A stretch of DNA of 64,000 nucleotides from Streptomyces sp. F63 (lineage in GTDB: Bacteria > Actinomycetota > Actinomycetes > Streptomycetales > Streptomycetaceae). The position numbers and the translations under genes were made by a program. The stretch lies in contig NZ_JAGPXX010000024.1 in NCBI RefSeq assembly GCF_018070345.1, positions 1-64,000 of the forward strand, given 5' to 3'. This document shows positions 1 to 7,936 of this stretch, piece after piece (the stretch's first letter is position 1; each line of letters begins with the position of its first letter). Under the pieces are notes generated by a model. The model did not search any database. It worked only from the letters and a program-made list of their open reading frames with translations, and was not told the DNA's origin.

Positions 1-78
1 GACACGATCCGTGCCGCCGGACGCGACGAGTACGCGGGCGACCAGGACATCCAAAACCGTTCGGGGTGTCCGCAGTGA
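1..78 (+). CDS. 3' end of an unidentified CDS (partial)
   Basis: Reading frame 1 is open from the window edge and ends at a TGA at 76-78, giving about 25 residues (ends QNRSGCPQ). Codon choice is reasonably GC-rich at third positions, so it may be the carboxy-terminal tail of a gene that starts upstream of the window. It would converge on the NUDIX gene with a 19-nt gap. No domain can be assigned from so short a piece. Confidence 0.35.
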   Translation, partial: DTIRAAGRDEYAGDQDIQNRSGCPQ

Positions 79-97
79 CCAGGTATGGGTCCAAGAC

Positions 98-541
98 TCA
101 CTCCTGCTCACTGATTAGGAACGGTTCCTCGGCGGCGCGCCAGTGGATGGCGGCGATCTCCTCGTTCGGGGTGAACGGGCGGGGCACCGAGGTCAGCCCG
201 GTGTAGACGGCCCCGTAGACCAGGCGTTGGCTGCGCCCCAGGGTGTAGAGCCCGTAGCCGGTGAAACGGAGCTCGTCGGCGACCTGGCCGGACTCCTCGG
301 CCAGTTCGCGGACCGCCGCCTCGCGCGGGCTCTCCCCGGGATCGATGCCGCCGCCGGGCAGCTCCCAGGTGGCGCGGTCCCGCTCGTAGACCATCAGCAG
401 CCGGTCCCCGTGCCACAGCGCCACCAGGGACAGATCCACTGCGGCGTCGTCGAAGCGGGTGTCCTCGGGGACGCGGTGGAACGTGTGCAGCGTGAGGCCG
501 CGGCCGTCGCTGACCAGGCATTCTTTCGGTGCTTGTCGCAT
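98..541 (-). CDS. NUDIX hydrolase
   Basis: A 147-residue protein that should hydrolyse a nucleoside diphosphate linked to another group, substrate unknown. The Nudix box fits G-x5-E-x7-REL-x-EE-x-G: G64, E70, then R78-E79-L80, E82-E83 and G85. A WELPGGG stretch leads into the box as usual for the fold, and the length is typical of a single-domain NUDIX enzyme. The ATG at 541 has only a weak upstream purine stretch (AGAGTTCGGGA). The gene lies downstream of the polyol operon on the same strand, separated from it by a tandem repeat and a palindrome, so it is probably transcribed independently. Confidence 0.85.
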   Translation of the reverse strand: MRQAPKECLVSDGRGLTLHTFHRVPEDTRFDDAAVDLSLVALWHGDRLLMVYERDRATWELPGGGIDPGESPREAAVRELAEESGQVADELRFTGYGLYTLGRSQRLVYGAVYTGLTSVPRPFTPNEEIAAIHWRAAEEPFLISEQE

Positions 542-578
542 TCCCGAACTCTACGGCCGGAAGGGGCCGGTCCACAGG

Positions 579-668
579 CCGGGACCGGGCCGCCGGCCGG
601 GACCGGGCCGCCGGCCGGGACCGGGCCGCCGGCCGGGACCGGGCCGCCGGCCGGGACCGGGCCGCCGG
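579..668. repeat. five-copy 18-bp tandem repeat
   Basis: Five head-to-tail copies of CCGGGACCGGGCCGCCGG occupy 579-596, 597-614, 615-632, 633-650 and 651-668 with no mismatch. The block lies between the end of the dehydrogenase gene and the start of the NUDIX gene. It is multiple of three in length, so it produces an open frame that is a composition artefact. Perfect copies suggest recent expansion. Each unit can pair with its neighbour, so it could act as an RNA structure. Confidence 0.9.
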
Positions 669-670
669 GG

Positions 671-694
671 CGGGTGTCCGGATCCGGACACCCG
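671..694. terminator. 24-bp perfect palindrome, possible terminator of the polyol operon
   Basis: Positions 671-694 form a perfect inverted repeat with 12-bp arms (CGGGTGTCCGGA and its complement) and no spacer. It lies 28 bp past the stop of the dehydrogenase gene in the direction of transcription. There is no U-tract, as is common for actinobacterial terminators. A protein-binding site is the alternative. Confidence 0.5.
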
Positions 695-722
695 TTGGCC
701 GGCGCCCCGCCCCGGCGGCCGG

Positions 723-1712
723 TCACGGCACGACGACGATCTTCCGCCCCTTCCCCGCCGCGAACCGCTCCAGCGCCTCGGGGTAACCCTCCAGCGGCAG
801 ACGGTCGCTGATGAAGACCCCGGGGTCGATGACGCCCGCCGCGAACAGGTCGGCGGCCCGCTCGTAACTGTGCAGGACCGCCATCGAGCCGGTGATGGTG
901 ATCTCGCGGTTGTAGATCCGGTACGGCTCGATGACGGCGGTCGTCGCGTAGTCGGCGACCCCGAACTGCAGGAAGGTGCCGGCCTTGGCGACCCGCCCGA
1001 GGCCGTCCTGGATCGCCGCGGCGTTGCCGGTGGCGTCGATGACGACGTCCCAGCCGCCGGGCCGGCCGAACTCCCCGGCCGCCGCCGCCGTACCGGAGCA
1101 GCCCAGGGTCCGGGCGGTGGCGAGGCGTTCGGGGCTGATGTCGACGACGTCGACGCCCGCGGCCCCGGTCCGCTTGGCCAGCTCCAGCATCATCAGGCCC
1201 ATGGTGCCGGAGCCGTAGATCAGCACCCGGGCGCCCATCCGCGCCGACAGCACGTCGTAGCCGCGCACGGCGCAGGACAGCGGCTCGATGAGCGCGGCGT
1301 CCTGGAGGCCGACGTGGTCCGGGAGTTTCACGCAGTTGGCGGCCGGGGCGAGGGCGTACTCGGCCGCGCCGCCCGGCGCGGACACGCCGATGGCGGCCCA
1401 GCGGTCGCACAGATTGGCGTGGCCGGTGCGGCAGTAGCGGCACGCGTGGCAGTACAGGGAGGGGTCCACCGCCACCCGGTCACCGGCCTTGAGACCACCG
1501 GCCGCGCCGCCGGTGGCGACCACCTCGCCGGCGAACTCGTGCCCCGGCACCAGCGGCAGGGAGGGCGCGAACTCGCCCTGCAGAATGTGCAGATCGGTGC
1601 CGCACAGCCCGCAGGCGGCGACCTCGACGACCACCTCGCCGGGGCCGGGGACGGGATCGGGGACGGTGGCCAGCACGGCCCTGCCCGGCGACTCGATGAC
1701 GGCGGCCCTCAT
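723..1712 (-). CDS. zinc-dependent alcohol/polyol dehydrogenase
   Basis: A 329-residue medium-chain dehydrogenase, expected to oxidise an imported sugar alcohol with NAD(P)+ in the cytoplasm. C37 in GLCGTD and H58-E59 in GHEF are the catalytic zinc region. C88, C91, C94 and C102 form the structural zinc loop. A GSGTMG nucleotide-binding loop follows near residue 165. The ATG at 1712 overlaps the stop of the upstream permease by four bases (ATGA), so it is the translationally coupled last gene of the ABC operon. The context of a binding protein, two permeases and a DeoR regulator suggests a polyol such as sorbitol or mannitol; this is inference. A sugar or threonine dehydrogenase activity cannot be excluded. 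Confidence 0.88.
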   Translation of the reverse strand: MRAAVIESPGRAVLATVPDPVPGPGEVVVEVAACGLCGTDLHILQGEFAPSLPLVPGHEFAGEVVATGGAAGGLKAGDRVAVDPSLYCHACRYCRTGHANLCDRWAAIGVSAPGGAAEYALAPAANCVKLPDHVGLQDAALIEPLSCAVRGYDVLSARMGARVLIYGSGTMGLMMLELAKRTGAAGVDVVDISPERLATARTLGCSGTAAAAGEFGRPGGWDVVIDATGNAAAIQDGLGRVAKAGTFLQFGVADYATTAVIEPYRIYNREITITGSMAVLHSYERAADLFAAGVIDPGVFISDRLPLEGYPEALERFAAGKGRKIVVVP

Positions 1713-2644
1713 TTGACGGCTCCCAGGGACAGGCCCTGGACGAGTTTGTCCTGGGCGGCGAACCCCGCGGCGAGCACCGGCAGGGAGATGACGACGGAGG
1801 CGGCGCACACCTGGGCCAGGAACAGCCCCTGACTGGTGATGAAACCGGTCAGGAAGACCGGCGCGGTCTGCGCGGTCACCCCGGTGAGGACCCGGGCGAA
1901 CAGCATCTCGTTCCAGCTGAAGATGCAGCAGATCAGCGCCGTGGCGGCGATGCCGGGACCGGTCAGCGGGGCGATCACCCGGCCGAGGACGGTGGGCAGC
2001 CGTGCCCCGTCGAGCTGCGCCGCCTCGATGAGGGCGGCCGGCACCTCGGAGAGGAAGGACTGCATCATCCACACCGCGATCGGCAGGTTCATCGAGGTGT
2101 AGAGGAGGACGAGCAGCCAGATGTTGTCCAGCAGCCCGGTGTTCCGGGCGAACAGATACACCGGCAGCAGCCCCGCGACCACCGGCAGCATCTTCGTGGA
2201 CAGGAAGAAGAACAGCACGTCCCGCCACTTGCGCACCGGCCGCAGCGACAGCGCGTACGCCGCCGGGAACGCCAGCAGCAGCACCGCGGCGGTGGAGAAC
2301 AACGACGCCATGGCCGAGTTGGCCAACGACGGCCAGGGGCCGGCGGCGCCGGCTCCCCCGGCGGTGAAGAACTCGCGGTAGCCGTCCAGGGTGAGCGGGG
2401 CGGCGAGCGAGGGCGGGTTGGTCGCGGCGTCGGCCTCGGAGTGCAGGGAGGTGAGGACCATCCAGGCGACGGGCAGGAAGAACACGATCCCGGCGAGCCA
2501 GGCCAGCACCCCGAGCGCGGTGTTCCGGCGCCGGGCACGGCGCACCGCGGGATGCGGGGCGGTGCGGCCGGGGGGCCGGACGGGGCCGGCCGCGGCGGTC
2601 CCGGCGGGGGCAGCGGGCACGGGAGCGGGAGCGGGGGCGGTCAT
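1709..2644 (-). CDS. carbohydrate ABC transporter permease (MalG type)
   Basis: A 311-residue inner-membrane permease with about six hydrophobic segments. The EAA loop that docks the ATPase reads EAAQLDGA and is followed by a conserved I-x-P-L-x-G-P-G. The N-terminus carries an Ala/Pro/Gly-rich tail of about 35 residues before the first membrane segment. The start overlaps the stop of the upstream permease by ATGA and its own stop overlaps the dehydrogenase start. No ATP-binding subunit is encoded here. In streptomycetes such CUT1 systems commonly share the MsiK ATPase encoded elsewhere, which I infer applies here. Confidence 0.9.
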   Translation of the reverse strand: MTAPAPAPVPAAPAGTAAAGPVRPPGRTAPHPAVRRARRRNTALGVLAWLAGIVFFLPVAWMVLTSLHSEADAATNPPSLAAPLTLDGYREFFTAGGAGAAGPWPSLANSAMASLFSTAAVLLLAFPAAYALSLRPVRKWRDVLFFFLSTKMLPVVAGLLPVYLFARNTGLLDNIWLLVLLYTSMNLPIAVWMMQSFLSEVPAALIEAAQLDGARLPTVLGRVIAPLTGPGIAATALICCIFSWNEMLFARVLTGVTAQTAPVFLTGFITSQGLFLAQVCAASVVISLPVLAAGFAAQDKLVQGLSLGAVK

Positions 2645-3618
2645 GAGCCGGACGCCTCCTCACCGAACAGGGACGAGACCACACGCAGGGCGAAGACGGC
2701 GAGGGCGATCGAGCCGAGGACGACGAGCACCCCCGCCGCCGAGGCGAGGCCGTACTCGTGGGCCTTGTAGAAGGTGTGGTAGATCGTGTAGGGCAGGTTG
2801 GCGGTGCCCAGCGACCCGGCGGTGAGGGTGAACACCGCGTCGAAGTGCTGGACGATGTAGATGGAGCCCAGCAGGGCCCCCAGCTCCAGATAGCGCCGCA
2901 GGTGCGGCAGCGTCAGATGGCGGAAGACCTGCCAGGAGCCGGCGCCGTCCAGCCGGGCCGCCTCGGCCGTCTCCAGCGGCCGGCTCTGCAGCCCGGCCAG
3001 CAGGATGAGCATCATGAACGGCGTCCACTGCCACACCAGGGACGCGGCCACCGCGGGCAGCGGCATATCGGAGAGCCAGTCGGGCTGGACGGGCTCCTCC
3101 ACGCCGAACAGCCCGCCCAGCCAGGCGAGGACGCCGTTGAACAGCCCGTACTCGGGGTTGTAGAGGGCGTGTTTCCACAGCAGCGCGGCGGCCACGGGGA
3201 CGACCAGGAACGGGGCGATGAGCAGGGTGCGCACCACGCCCCGGCCGCGGAAGGACCGGTCCAGCAGCAGCGCCAGGCCGAGCCCCAGGAGAAGGCTCGC
3301 CAGCACCACGGACGCGGTGAGCACCGCCGTGGTGACCACGGAGGACCGCAGCCGGGGATCGGAGAGCACCGTGCCGTAGTTGGCGAGCCCGGTGAACTCC
3401 CGGCCGCCGGGGTCGAGTGCGTACCAGTCGAAGAGGGAGATGACGAGCGTCGCCGCGAAGGGGAGCTGGGTGACGGCGATCAGGAAGACCAGGGCGGGCA
3501 GCAGCGGGGCGCGGGTGGCCCAGGCCCGCAGCCGCGCGGGGGCGGCCGGGGCCCGCGCGGGCGCGCGGGGCGGGGCGGCGGCGGGCGGCGGTGCGGCCGC
3601 GGAGAGCTGTCCGGTCAT
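2641..3618 (-). CDS. carbohydrate ABC transporter permease (MalF type)
   Basis: A 325-residue membrane protein of the MalF/UgpA family, partner of the downstream MalG-type permease. An Ala/Pro-rich N-terminal tail of about 40 residues precedes six hydrophobic segments. The EAA loop is ETAEAARLDGAGSWQVFRHL. The ATG at 3618 overlaps the stop of the binding-protein gene by four bases, so I chose it over longer in-frame extensions, which would read into that gene. The arrangement binding protein - permease - permease - dehydrogenase is a single coupled operon. Confidence 0.9.
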   Translation of the reverse strand: MTGQLSAAAPPPAAAPPRAPARAPAAPARLRAWATRAPLLPALVFLIAVTQLPFAATLVISLFDWYALDPGGREFTGLANYGTVLSDPRLRSSVVTTAVLTASVVLASLLLGLGLALLLDRSFRGRGVVRTLLIAPFLVVPVAAALLWKHALYNPEYGLFNGVLAWLGGLFGVEEPVQPDWLSDMPLPAVAASLVWQWTPFMMLILLAGLQSRPLETAEAARLDGAGSWQVFRHLTLPHLRRYLELGALLGSIYIVQHFDAVFTLTAGSLGTANLPYTIYHTFYKAHEYGLASAAGVLVVLGSIALAVFALRVVSSLFGEEASGS

Positions 3619-4973
3619 CGGCCCTTGTACTCCTCGCCGACCGCCTCCGCCAGCCGCTGCGAGGCGGCCAGCGCCTGCTTCACCGACGTGCGTCCGGCGA
3701 TGGCCGCGCTGATCTCCTGGGAGACCTTGGTGCCCAGGTCGGTGAACTCCGGTATGCCCACGAACTGGATGCCGGGCGCGGGCCGCTCCTGCACGCCCGG
3801 GTCGCGCGGGTCGGCCCCGGCGATGGCGGTCCGGGCCACCTCGGAGAAGGCCCCGGCCGCCTCGCGGTACTCGGGGCGCTCGTAGGTGGAGGCGCGCTTG
3901 CCCGCCGGGACGCCGGCCCAGCCGATCTCCTCGCCGACCAGTTCCTCGTACTCCTTGCCGGAGGCCCAGGAGATGAACCTCCAGGCGTCGTCGGCGTTCT
4001 CCGAGGCCTTCTGCACGCCCCACGCCCAGGTGTAGAGCCAGCCGGAGCTGTCGGTCTTCTCCACCGGGGCGGGCACGTAGCCGATCTTGCCCTTCACCGG
4101 GGAGCCGGCGGCCTCCAGTGATCCGGCGCCGGCGGTGGCGTCGTACCACATGGCGGTCTTGCCCTGGGTCATGTTGTTGAGGCACTCGGCGTACCCGGCC
4201 TGGGCGGCGCCCGCCTCGCCGTGCTCGCGCACCAGGTTCACGTAGAACTCGGTGGCCTCGGTGAACTCGGGGGAGGTCAGCCGGGCGTTCCAGTCCGCGT
4301 CGAACCAGGTGCCGCCGAAGGTGTTGACGACCGTGGTGAGCGGTGCCATGACCTCGCCCCAGCCGGGCAGTCCGCGCAGGCAGATGCCCTTCATGCCCTG
4401 CTCGGCGGTGTCGAGCTCCTCGGCGAGGTCCGCGACCTCCCGCCAGGTGGGCTGCTCCGGCATGGTCAGCCCGTGCTTCTCGAAGACGTCCCGGCGGTAC
4501 ATCAGGAAGGACGACTCGCCGTAGAAGGGCTGGCCGTAGAGCTTGCCGTCCTCGCCGGTGAGCGACAGCCGCATCGGTTCCAGGATGTCGTCCTGGTCGA
4601 ACGCCTCGTCCTCGGCCGCGGCGGAGTCGAGGGCGTGCAGCCAGCCGTTGCCGGCGTAGATCGGCGCCTCGTAGTTGCTGATGGTGGCGATGTCGTACTG
4701 GCCGGCCTGGCTGGAGAAGTCCTGGCTGATCTTGTCGCGGACGTCGTTCTCCGGCAGCACGGTGAAGTTGACCTCGATGCCGGTCTCCTTCGTGAAGTGT
4801 TCGGCGGTGAGCTTCCGCAGGTCGTTCATCGGCGGGTTGTTGACCATCAGCACATTGATCGTGCCGTCCTCCGAGGAGGCACCGCCGGCTCCGGCGCAGG
4901 CCGCCAGGAGAGAGCCCGCCACGGCGGTGGCGATCAGAGCGTGTGCCGGGTTCCGGATCTTTCTGCGTCGCAT
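3615..4973 (-). CDS. sugar/polyol ABC transporter substrate-binding lipoprotein
   Basis: A 452-residue extracellular binding protein (bacterial solute-binding family 1). The signal peptide has basic residues MRRRK and a lipobox LLAAC with the acylated cysteine at C26. The mature part has the binding-protein pattern of a beta-strand start (INVLMVNNPP) and conserved aromatic stretches. The ATG at 4973 follows AAGGAG with a 6-nt spacer. It is the first gene of the uptake operon and captures the substrate outside the membrane. Overall it resembles SmoE-like polyol binders, which fits the downstream dehydrogenase, but the ligand is not proven by sequence. Confidence 0.9.
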   Translation of the reverse strand: MRRRKIRNPAHALIATAVAGSLLAACAGAGGASSEDGTINVLMVNNPPMNDLRKLTAEHFTKETGIEVNFTVLPENDVRDKISQDFSSQAGQYDIATISNYEAPIYAGNGWLHALDSAAAEDEAFDQDDILEPMRLSLTGEDGKLYGQPFYGESSFLMYRRDVFEKHGLTMPEQPTWREVADLAEELDTAEQGMKGICLRGLPGWGEVMAPLTTVVNTFGGTWFDADWNARLTSPEFTEATEFYVNLVREHGEAGAAQAGYAECLNNMTQGKTAMWYDATAGAGSLEAAGSPVKGKIGYVPAPVEKTDSSGWLYTWAWGVQKASENADDAWRFISWASGKEYEELVGEEIGWAGVPAGKRASTYERPEYREAAGAFSEVARTAIAGADPRDPGVQERPAPGIQFVGIPEFTDLGTKVSQEISAAIAGRTSVKQALAASQRLAEAVGEEYKGR

Positions 4974-4988
4974 GTCGGACTCCTTGCC

Positions 4989-5033
4989 GGGGATCGGGAC
5001 GGGGACGGGGACGGGGATGGGGACGGGGACGGG
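4989..5033. repeat. GGGGAC hexanucleotide tandem repeat in the operon leader
   Basis: About seven tandem hexamers of GGGACG (one copy reads GGGATG and the first GGGATC/GGGACG) lie 15-60 nt upstream of the binding-protein start codon. The plus strand has evenly spaced G-tracts able to form a G-quadruplex. The operon is transcribed from the minus strand, so the mRNA leader is C-rich and the template strand is G-rich. Confidence 0.85.
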
Positions 5034-5177
5034 CTGATCGCGGTCTGCCCGCGGAGGGGAGCCGGCGTACGTGCGGGGCGGGGTGCGCGGGCGTGCGGTG
5101 CCGTACCGCCCGCGGTGGGTGGGCCGCGGACGGTGTACCGGTGCGGGTTTTCGCGCCGTTGCGGGTCCGGCCGCCGG

Positions 5178-5939
5178 TCAGACGCGGATGACCTGCGGTC
5201 CCAGGAGCGAGTAGCGGTGGGCTTCGGAGGGCGGCAGGGCGGTGCCGGTGACGATCGCCTCGACGTCGGAGACCTCCGCGAAGCGGCAGAAGCCCACGGC
5301 CCCGAACTTGGTGTGCGCTCCGACGAGCACCCGGCGCCGCGCCACCCGCACCGCCGTCGCCTTCACCTCGCCGACCACCGGGTCGGGTGTGGTCAGGCCG
5401 TGGCGGCGGGAGATGCCGTTGGCCCCGACGAACGCCAGGTCGATGACGAACCCGGAGAGCATCCGGGTCGCCCAGTGGCCGACCGTGGCCCGGGTGCCGC
5501 CGCGCACCCGGCCGCCCAGCAGGAGCACGGTGGTGTTGTCCCGCGCGGCCAGCGTCCCGGCGGTGGCCAGGGAGGTGGTGACGACGGTCAGCGACCGGTC
5601 GCGGGGCAGCGCCTCGGTGATGAGCTGCGGGGTGAAACCCTCGTCGATGAACAGGGTCTCGGCCTCGCCGATCAGCTCGGCCGCGGCGGCGGCGATCCGC
5701 CGCTTCTCCGGCACGTGGAGGGTGGCGCGGAAGGCGAGCGTCGTCTCGAACCCCGGGGTCTCCACGGGGTAGGCGCCGCCATGGGTGCGCCGCACCAGCC
5801 CGTGGTCCTCCAGAACGCGCAGATCACGGCGGATGGTCTCCTTGGCGACGGCCAGCTTCTCGGCGAGCCCGGTGACGTCCACCGCGCCCGTGTCCCGGGC
5901 CAGGGCCACGATCTCCCGCTGCCGTTCCTCGGCGTTCAC
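5178..5939 (-). CDS. DeoR/GlpR-family transcriptional regulator
   Basis: A 253-residue regulator. The N-terminal winged helix (residues 1-57) contains the DeoR signature around LAEKLAVAKETIRRDL and ends with RRTHGGA. The C-terminal DeoRC sensor domain binds a phosphorylated sugar in characterised relatives. I chose the GTG at 5939 because a strong GAGGAGG lies 7 nt upstream. The gene sits upstream of, and on the same strand as, the polyol uptake operon, with a 204-nt gap that holds the GGGGAC repeat. It most likely represses that operon; the operator was not identified. Confidence 0.9.
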   Translation of the reverse strand: MNAEERQREIVALARDTGAVDVTGLAEKLAVAKETIRRDLRVLEDHGLVRRTHGGAYPVETPGFETTLAFRATLHVPEKRRIAAAAAELIGEAETLFIDEGFTPQLITEALPRDRSLTVVTTSLATAGTLAARDNTTVLLLGGRVRGGTRATVGHWATRMLSGFVIDLAFVGANGISRRHGLTTPDPVVGEVKATAVRVARRRVLVGAHTKFGAVGFCRFAEVSDVEAIVTGTALPPSEAHRYSLLGPQVIRV

Positions 5940-6320
5940 CGGCGCACCTCCTCTGCTCGCCCGGGCCCGGCCCGGCCCGGCTCCCGGGGGTCTCCCGCGG
6001 AGCAGGTGGCCGGTGCGGGCCGTGAGGAGATTTGTACAGGGCCCGCGAGGGCCCGGCCAGGTTGCTGCGGGCGGCGATCCTGCCCGGATGTGCCCGGTCC
6101 CGCCGGCCGGCCGGAACGGTTCCACCAGGTGGGACGGGCCGGCCGCCGCCGGAGCCGGTGCCCGGGCGGTGGATCCGGATGCCCGCCCGGTGCCCGTTTG
6201 CCCGCCACGTCGTCCGGGCGGCTGCCCGTGACGGGGCGGGGACGGCGGCCGGACGGGAGCACTCCCCCGCCGGACGGGTAGGTAATGGAACCGTAAAGCC
6301 GGGCCGCTCGTTACCCCGGC
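5940..6320. other. divergent intergenic region, deoR / terD
   Basis: No coding region is supported here. It holds the strong ribosome-binding site of the DeoR gene, a symmetric GGGCCCGCGAGGGCCC element at 6039-6054, and the promoter-like element just before the TerD gene listed separately. The rest is GC-rich sequence without clear structure. Confidence 0.6.
6287..6312 (+). promoter_or_regulatory. ECF-sigma-like promoter GGAAC-N18-GTT before terD
   Basis: GGAAC at 6287-6291 and GTT at 6310-6312 are separated by 18 nt, the spacing of SigR/SigE-type promoters in Streptomyces. The ATG of the TerD gene is 9 nt after the GTT, so the transcript may be leaderless. This agrees with the absence of a Shine-Dalgarno sequence. 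It is a motif match only. Confidence 0.4.
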
Positions 6321-7541
6321 ATGACCGCAATGACCCCCGGCTCGAACATCCCGCTCTCCGTCCCCCGTGTGGCGGTGGACGTCACCGCACCGGCGCGGCT
6401 CGACGTGTCGGGCCTGCTGCTGACCGCCGACGGCAAGGTCCGCTCCGACGCCGACTTCGTCTTCTACAACCAGCCCACCGGCCCCGGTGTCACCCACCGC
6501 GGCGGTGGCGGCGCCGCGCCCGACACCATCACCGTCGACACCGGCGCCGTACCGGCCGGCATCGACAAGGTGGTCGTGACGGCCAGTCTCGACGCCCCGG
6601 GGGCGACCTTCGCCGGCACGGAGCCGACGGCCACGGTCCGCAACGCCGACGACGGCGCGGTGCTCGCCGCGTTCACGCCGCCGCGCCTCGGCCCGGAGAC
6701 GGCCCTCGTGGTGGTCGAGGTCTACCGCAGGGGCGGCGCCTGGAAGGTGCGGGCCGTCGGGCAGGGCTACGCCGACGGACTGGCGGGCATCGCCACCGAC
6801 TTCGGGGTGAGCGTGGAGGAGCCCGCCGCCCCCGCCGCGCAGCCCGCTCCCCCGCCGGCCGCCACCACGCCTCCCCCGCCTCCGGCGGCGCCCGCGCGGC
6901 CCGCGCCCGCGGCGCCGGCCGCTCCGGCGGCCACTCCGGCCCCGGGCGCTCCGGCCCCCGGCACCGGGAAGATCAACCTGGACAAGGGCCGGGTCAGCCT
7001 GCGGAAGAACGAGACGGTCTCCCTGGTGAAGGGCGGCCGCCCGCTGCTGACCTCCGTGCGGATGGGCCTCGGCTGGGAGCCGGCCTACCGGGGCAAGGAC
7101 ATCGACCTCGACGCCTCCGTGATCGCCTACGGCCCGGACCGCAAGAAGATCGACGCCTGCTACTTCGGCAAGCTCGCGATCCTGAACGGCGTCATCCAGC
7201 ACTCCGGCGACAACCTCACCGGCGAGGGCGGCGGTGACGACGAAGTGATCACCGTGCATCTGGGCGATGTGCCGCCGCAGGTCACGGGGCTGGTGTTCAC
7301 GGTGAACTCCTTCTCCGGGCAGAAGTTCACCGAGGTGTCGAAGGCGTACTGCCGACTGCTGGACGGCGCGGGGCAGGAGCTGGTGCGCTTCGATCTGACG
7401 GGGGCCGAGCCCCGCACGGGCGTGATGATGTGCAAGCTCATCCGGCAGTTCTCGGGCGAGTGGGAGATGACGGCGATGGGTGAGTACGTGGATTCCCGCA
7501 CGGTGCGCGGCATGGTGAAGCCGGGCGGCAGGGCCCTCTAG
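6321..7541 (+). CDS. tandem TerD-domain stress protein
   Basis: A 406-residue protein with two TerD-type domains. The first spans about residues 15-165. A Pro/Ala-rich linker covers about 170-215. The second covers about 218-400 and contains the clearest signature, from MGLGWEP through DLDASV, with the acidic calcium-binding region DNLTGEGGGDDE. TerD proteins bind calcium and are linked to tellurite and oxidative stress responses; the exact role is unknown. The start at 6321 has no Shine-Dalgarno sequence, and an alternative ATG lies at 6330. It is cytoplasmic, with no signal peptide, and is converged upon by the phoX gene. Confidence 0.88.
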   Translation: MTAMTPGSNIPLSVPRVAVDVTAPARLDVSGLLLTADGKVRSDADFVFYNQPTGPGVTHRGGGGAAPDTITVDTGAVPAGIDKVVVTASLDAPGATFAGTEPTATVRNADDGAVLAAFTPPRLGPETALVVVEVYRRGGAWKVRAVGQGYADGLAGIATDFGVSVEEPAAPAAQPAPPPAATTPPPPPAAPARPAPAAPAAPAATPAPGAPAPGTGKINLDKGRVSLRKNETVSLVKGGRPLLTSVRMGLGWEPAYRGKDIDLDASVIAYGPDRKKIDACYFGKLAILNGVIQHSGDNLTGEGGGDDEVITVHLGDVPPQVTGLVFTVNSFSGQKFTEVSKAYCRLLDGAGQELVRFDLTGAEPRTGVMMCKLIRQFSGEWEMTAMGEYVDSRTVRGMVKPGGRAL

Positions 7542-7936
7542 GGCGGCGCCGCTCGCCCGCCCGCCGCCGTACGCGGCACGGCAGTTGACGCCGGACCGTC
7601 TTCTGCGGCGCCGAGGCGGCGGGCGGCATCGGAAGGGCGGGCAGCGGGCGGTACCGGGCCTTCGGGCAGCGGAGCGCGGAACGGCGGTCGTCGCGCCGCC
7701 TCGGAACCCGGTCCCGGCCGAGTCCGCCGCCCACCGGCCGCCCGCACCCCCATGCGTACGGGTGACCGGACGCCCGGCCCGTGCCCGGAGCGGGCGCGGG
7801 ACCGCAGCGAGGCCCCGGGCGGGGCCGGGCGTCCGGGGCCGGGGGGCCCGGGCGTCACGGACGGGGCCGGGCAGCGCCGGATGCCCGGCATCCGGCGCCC
7901 CGGCCCGCGTCATCCCGGGCCGGAGGCCACAGGGCG
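7542..7936. other. convergent intergenic region, terD / phoX
   Basis: No gene is supported. The only clear structure is the compound hairpin at 7865-7905 listed separately. Open frames on both strands here reflect extreme GC content rather than coding potential. Confidence 0.6.
7865..7905. terminator. bipartite hairpin terminator of phoX
   Basis: An inner perfect 10-bp stem (GCGCCGGATG at 7874-7883 with its complement at 7889-7898, 5-nt loop) is extended by an outer 7-bp stem (GGCCGGG at 7865-7871 with 7899-7905) across a 2-nt bulge. It lies 32 bp beyond the phoX stop and can serve both converging genes. Confidence 0.65.

Noticed and set aside
579..668. CRISPR array
   Set aside because: The 18-bp units are contiguous with no spacers, and no cas gene is present.
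143..1832. Long plus-strand open frames across the NUDIX and dehydrogenase genes
   Set aside because: They are antisense shadows of genes with clear domains, extended by the 18-bp repeat whose length is a multiple of three.
6039..6054. GGGCCCGCGAGGGCCC as the DeoR operator
   Set aside because: Symmetric GC strings of this size are expected by chance at this composition, and no second copy exists in front of the uptake operon.
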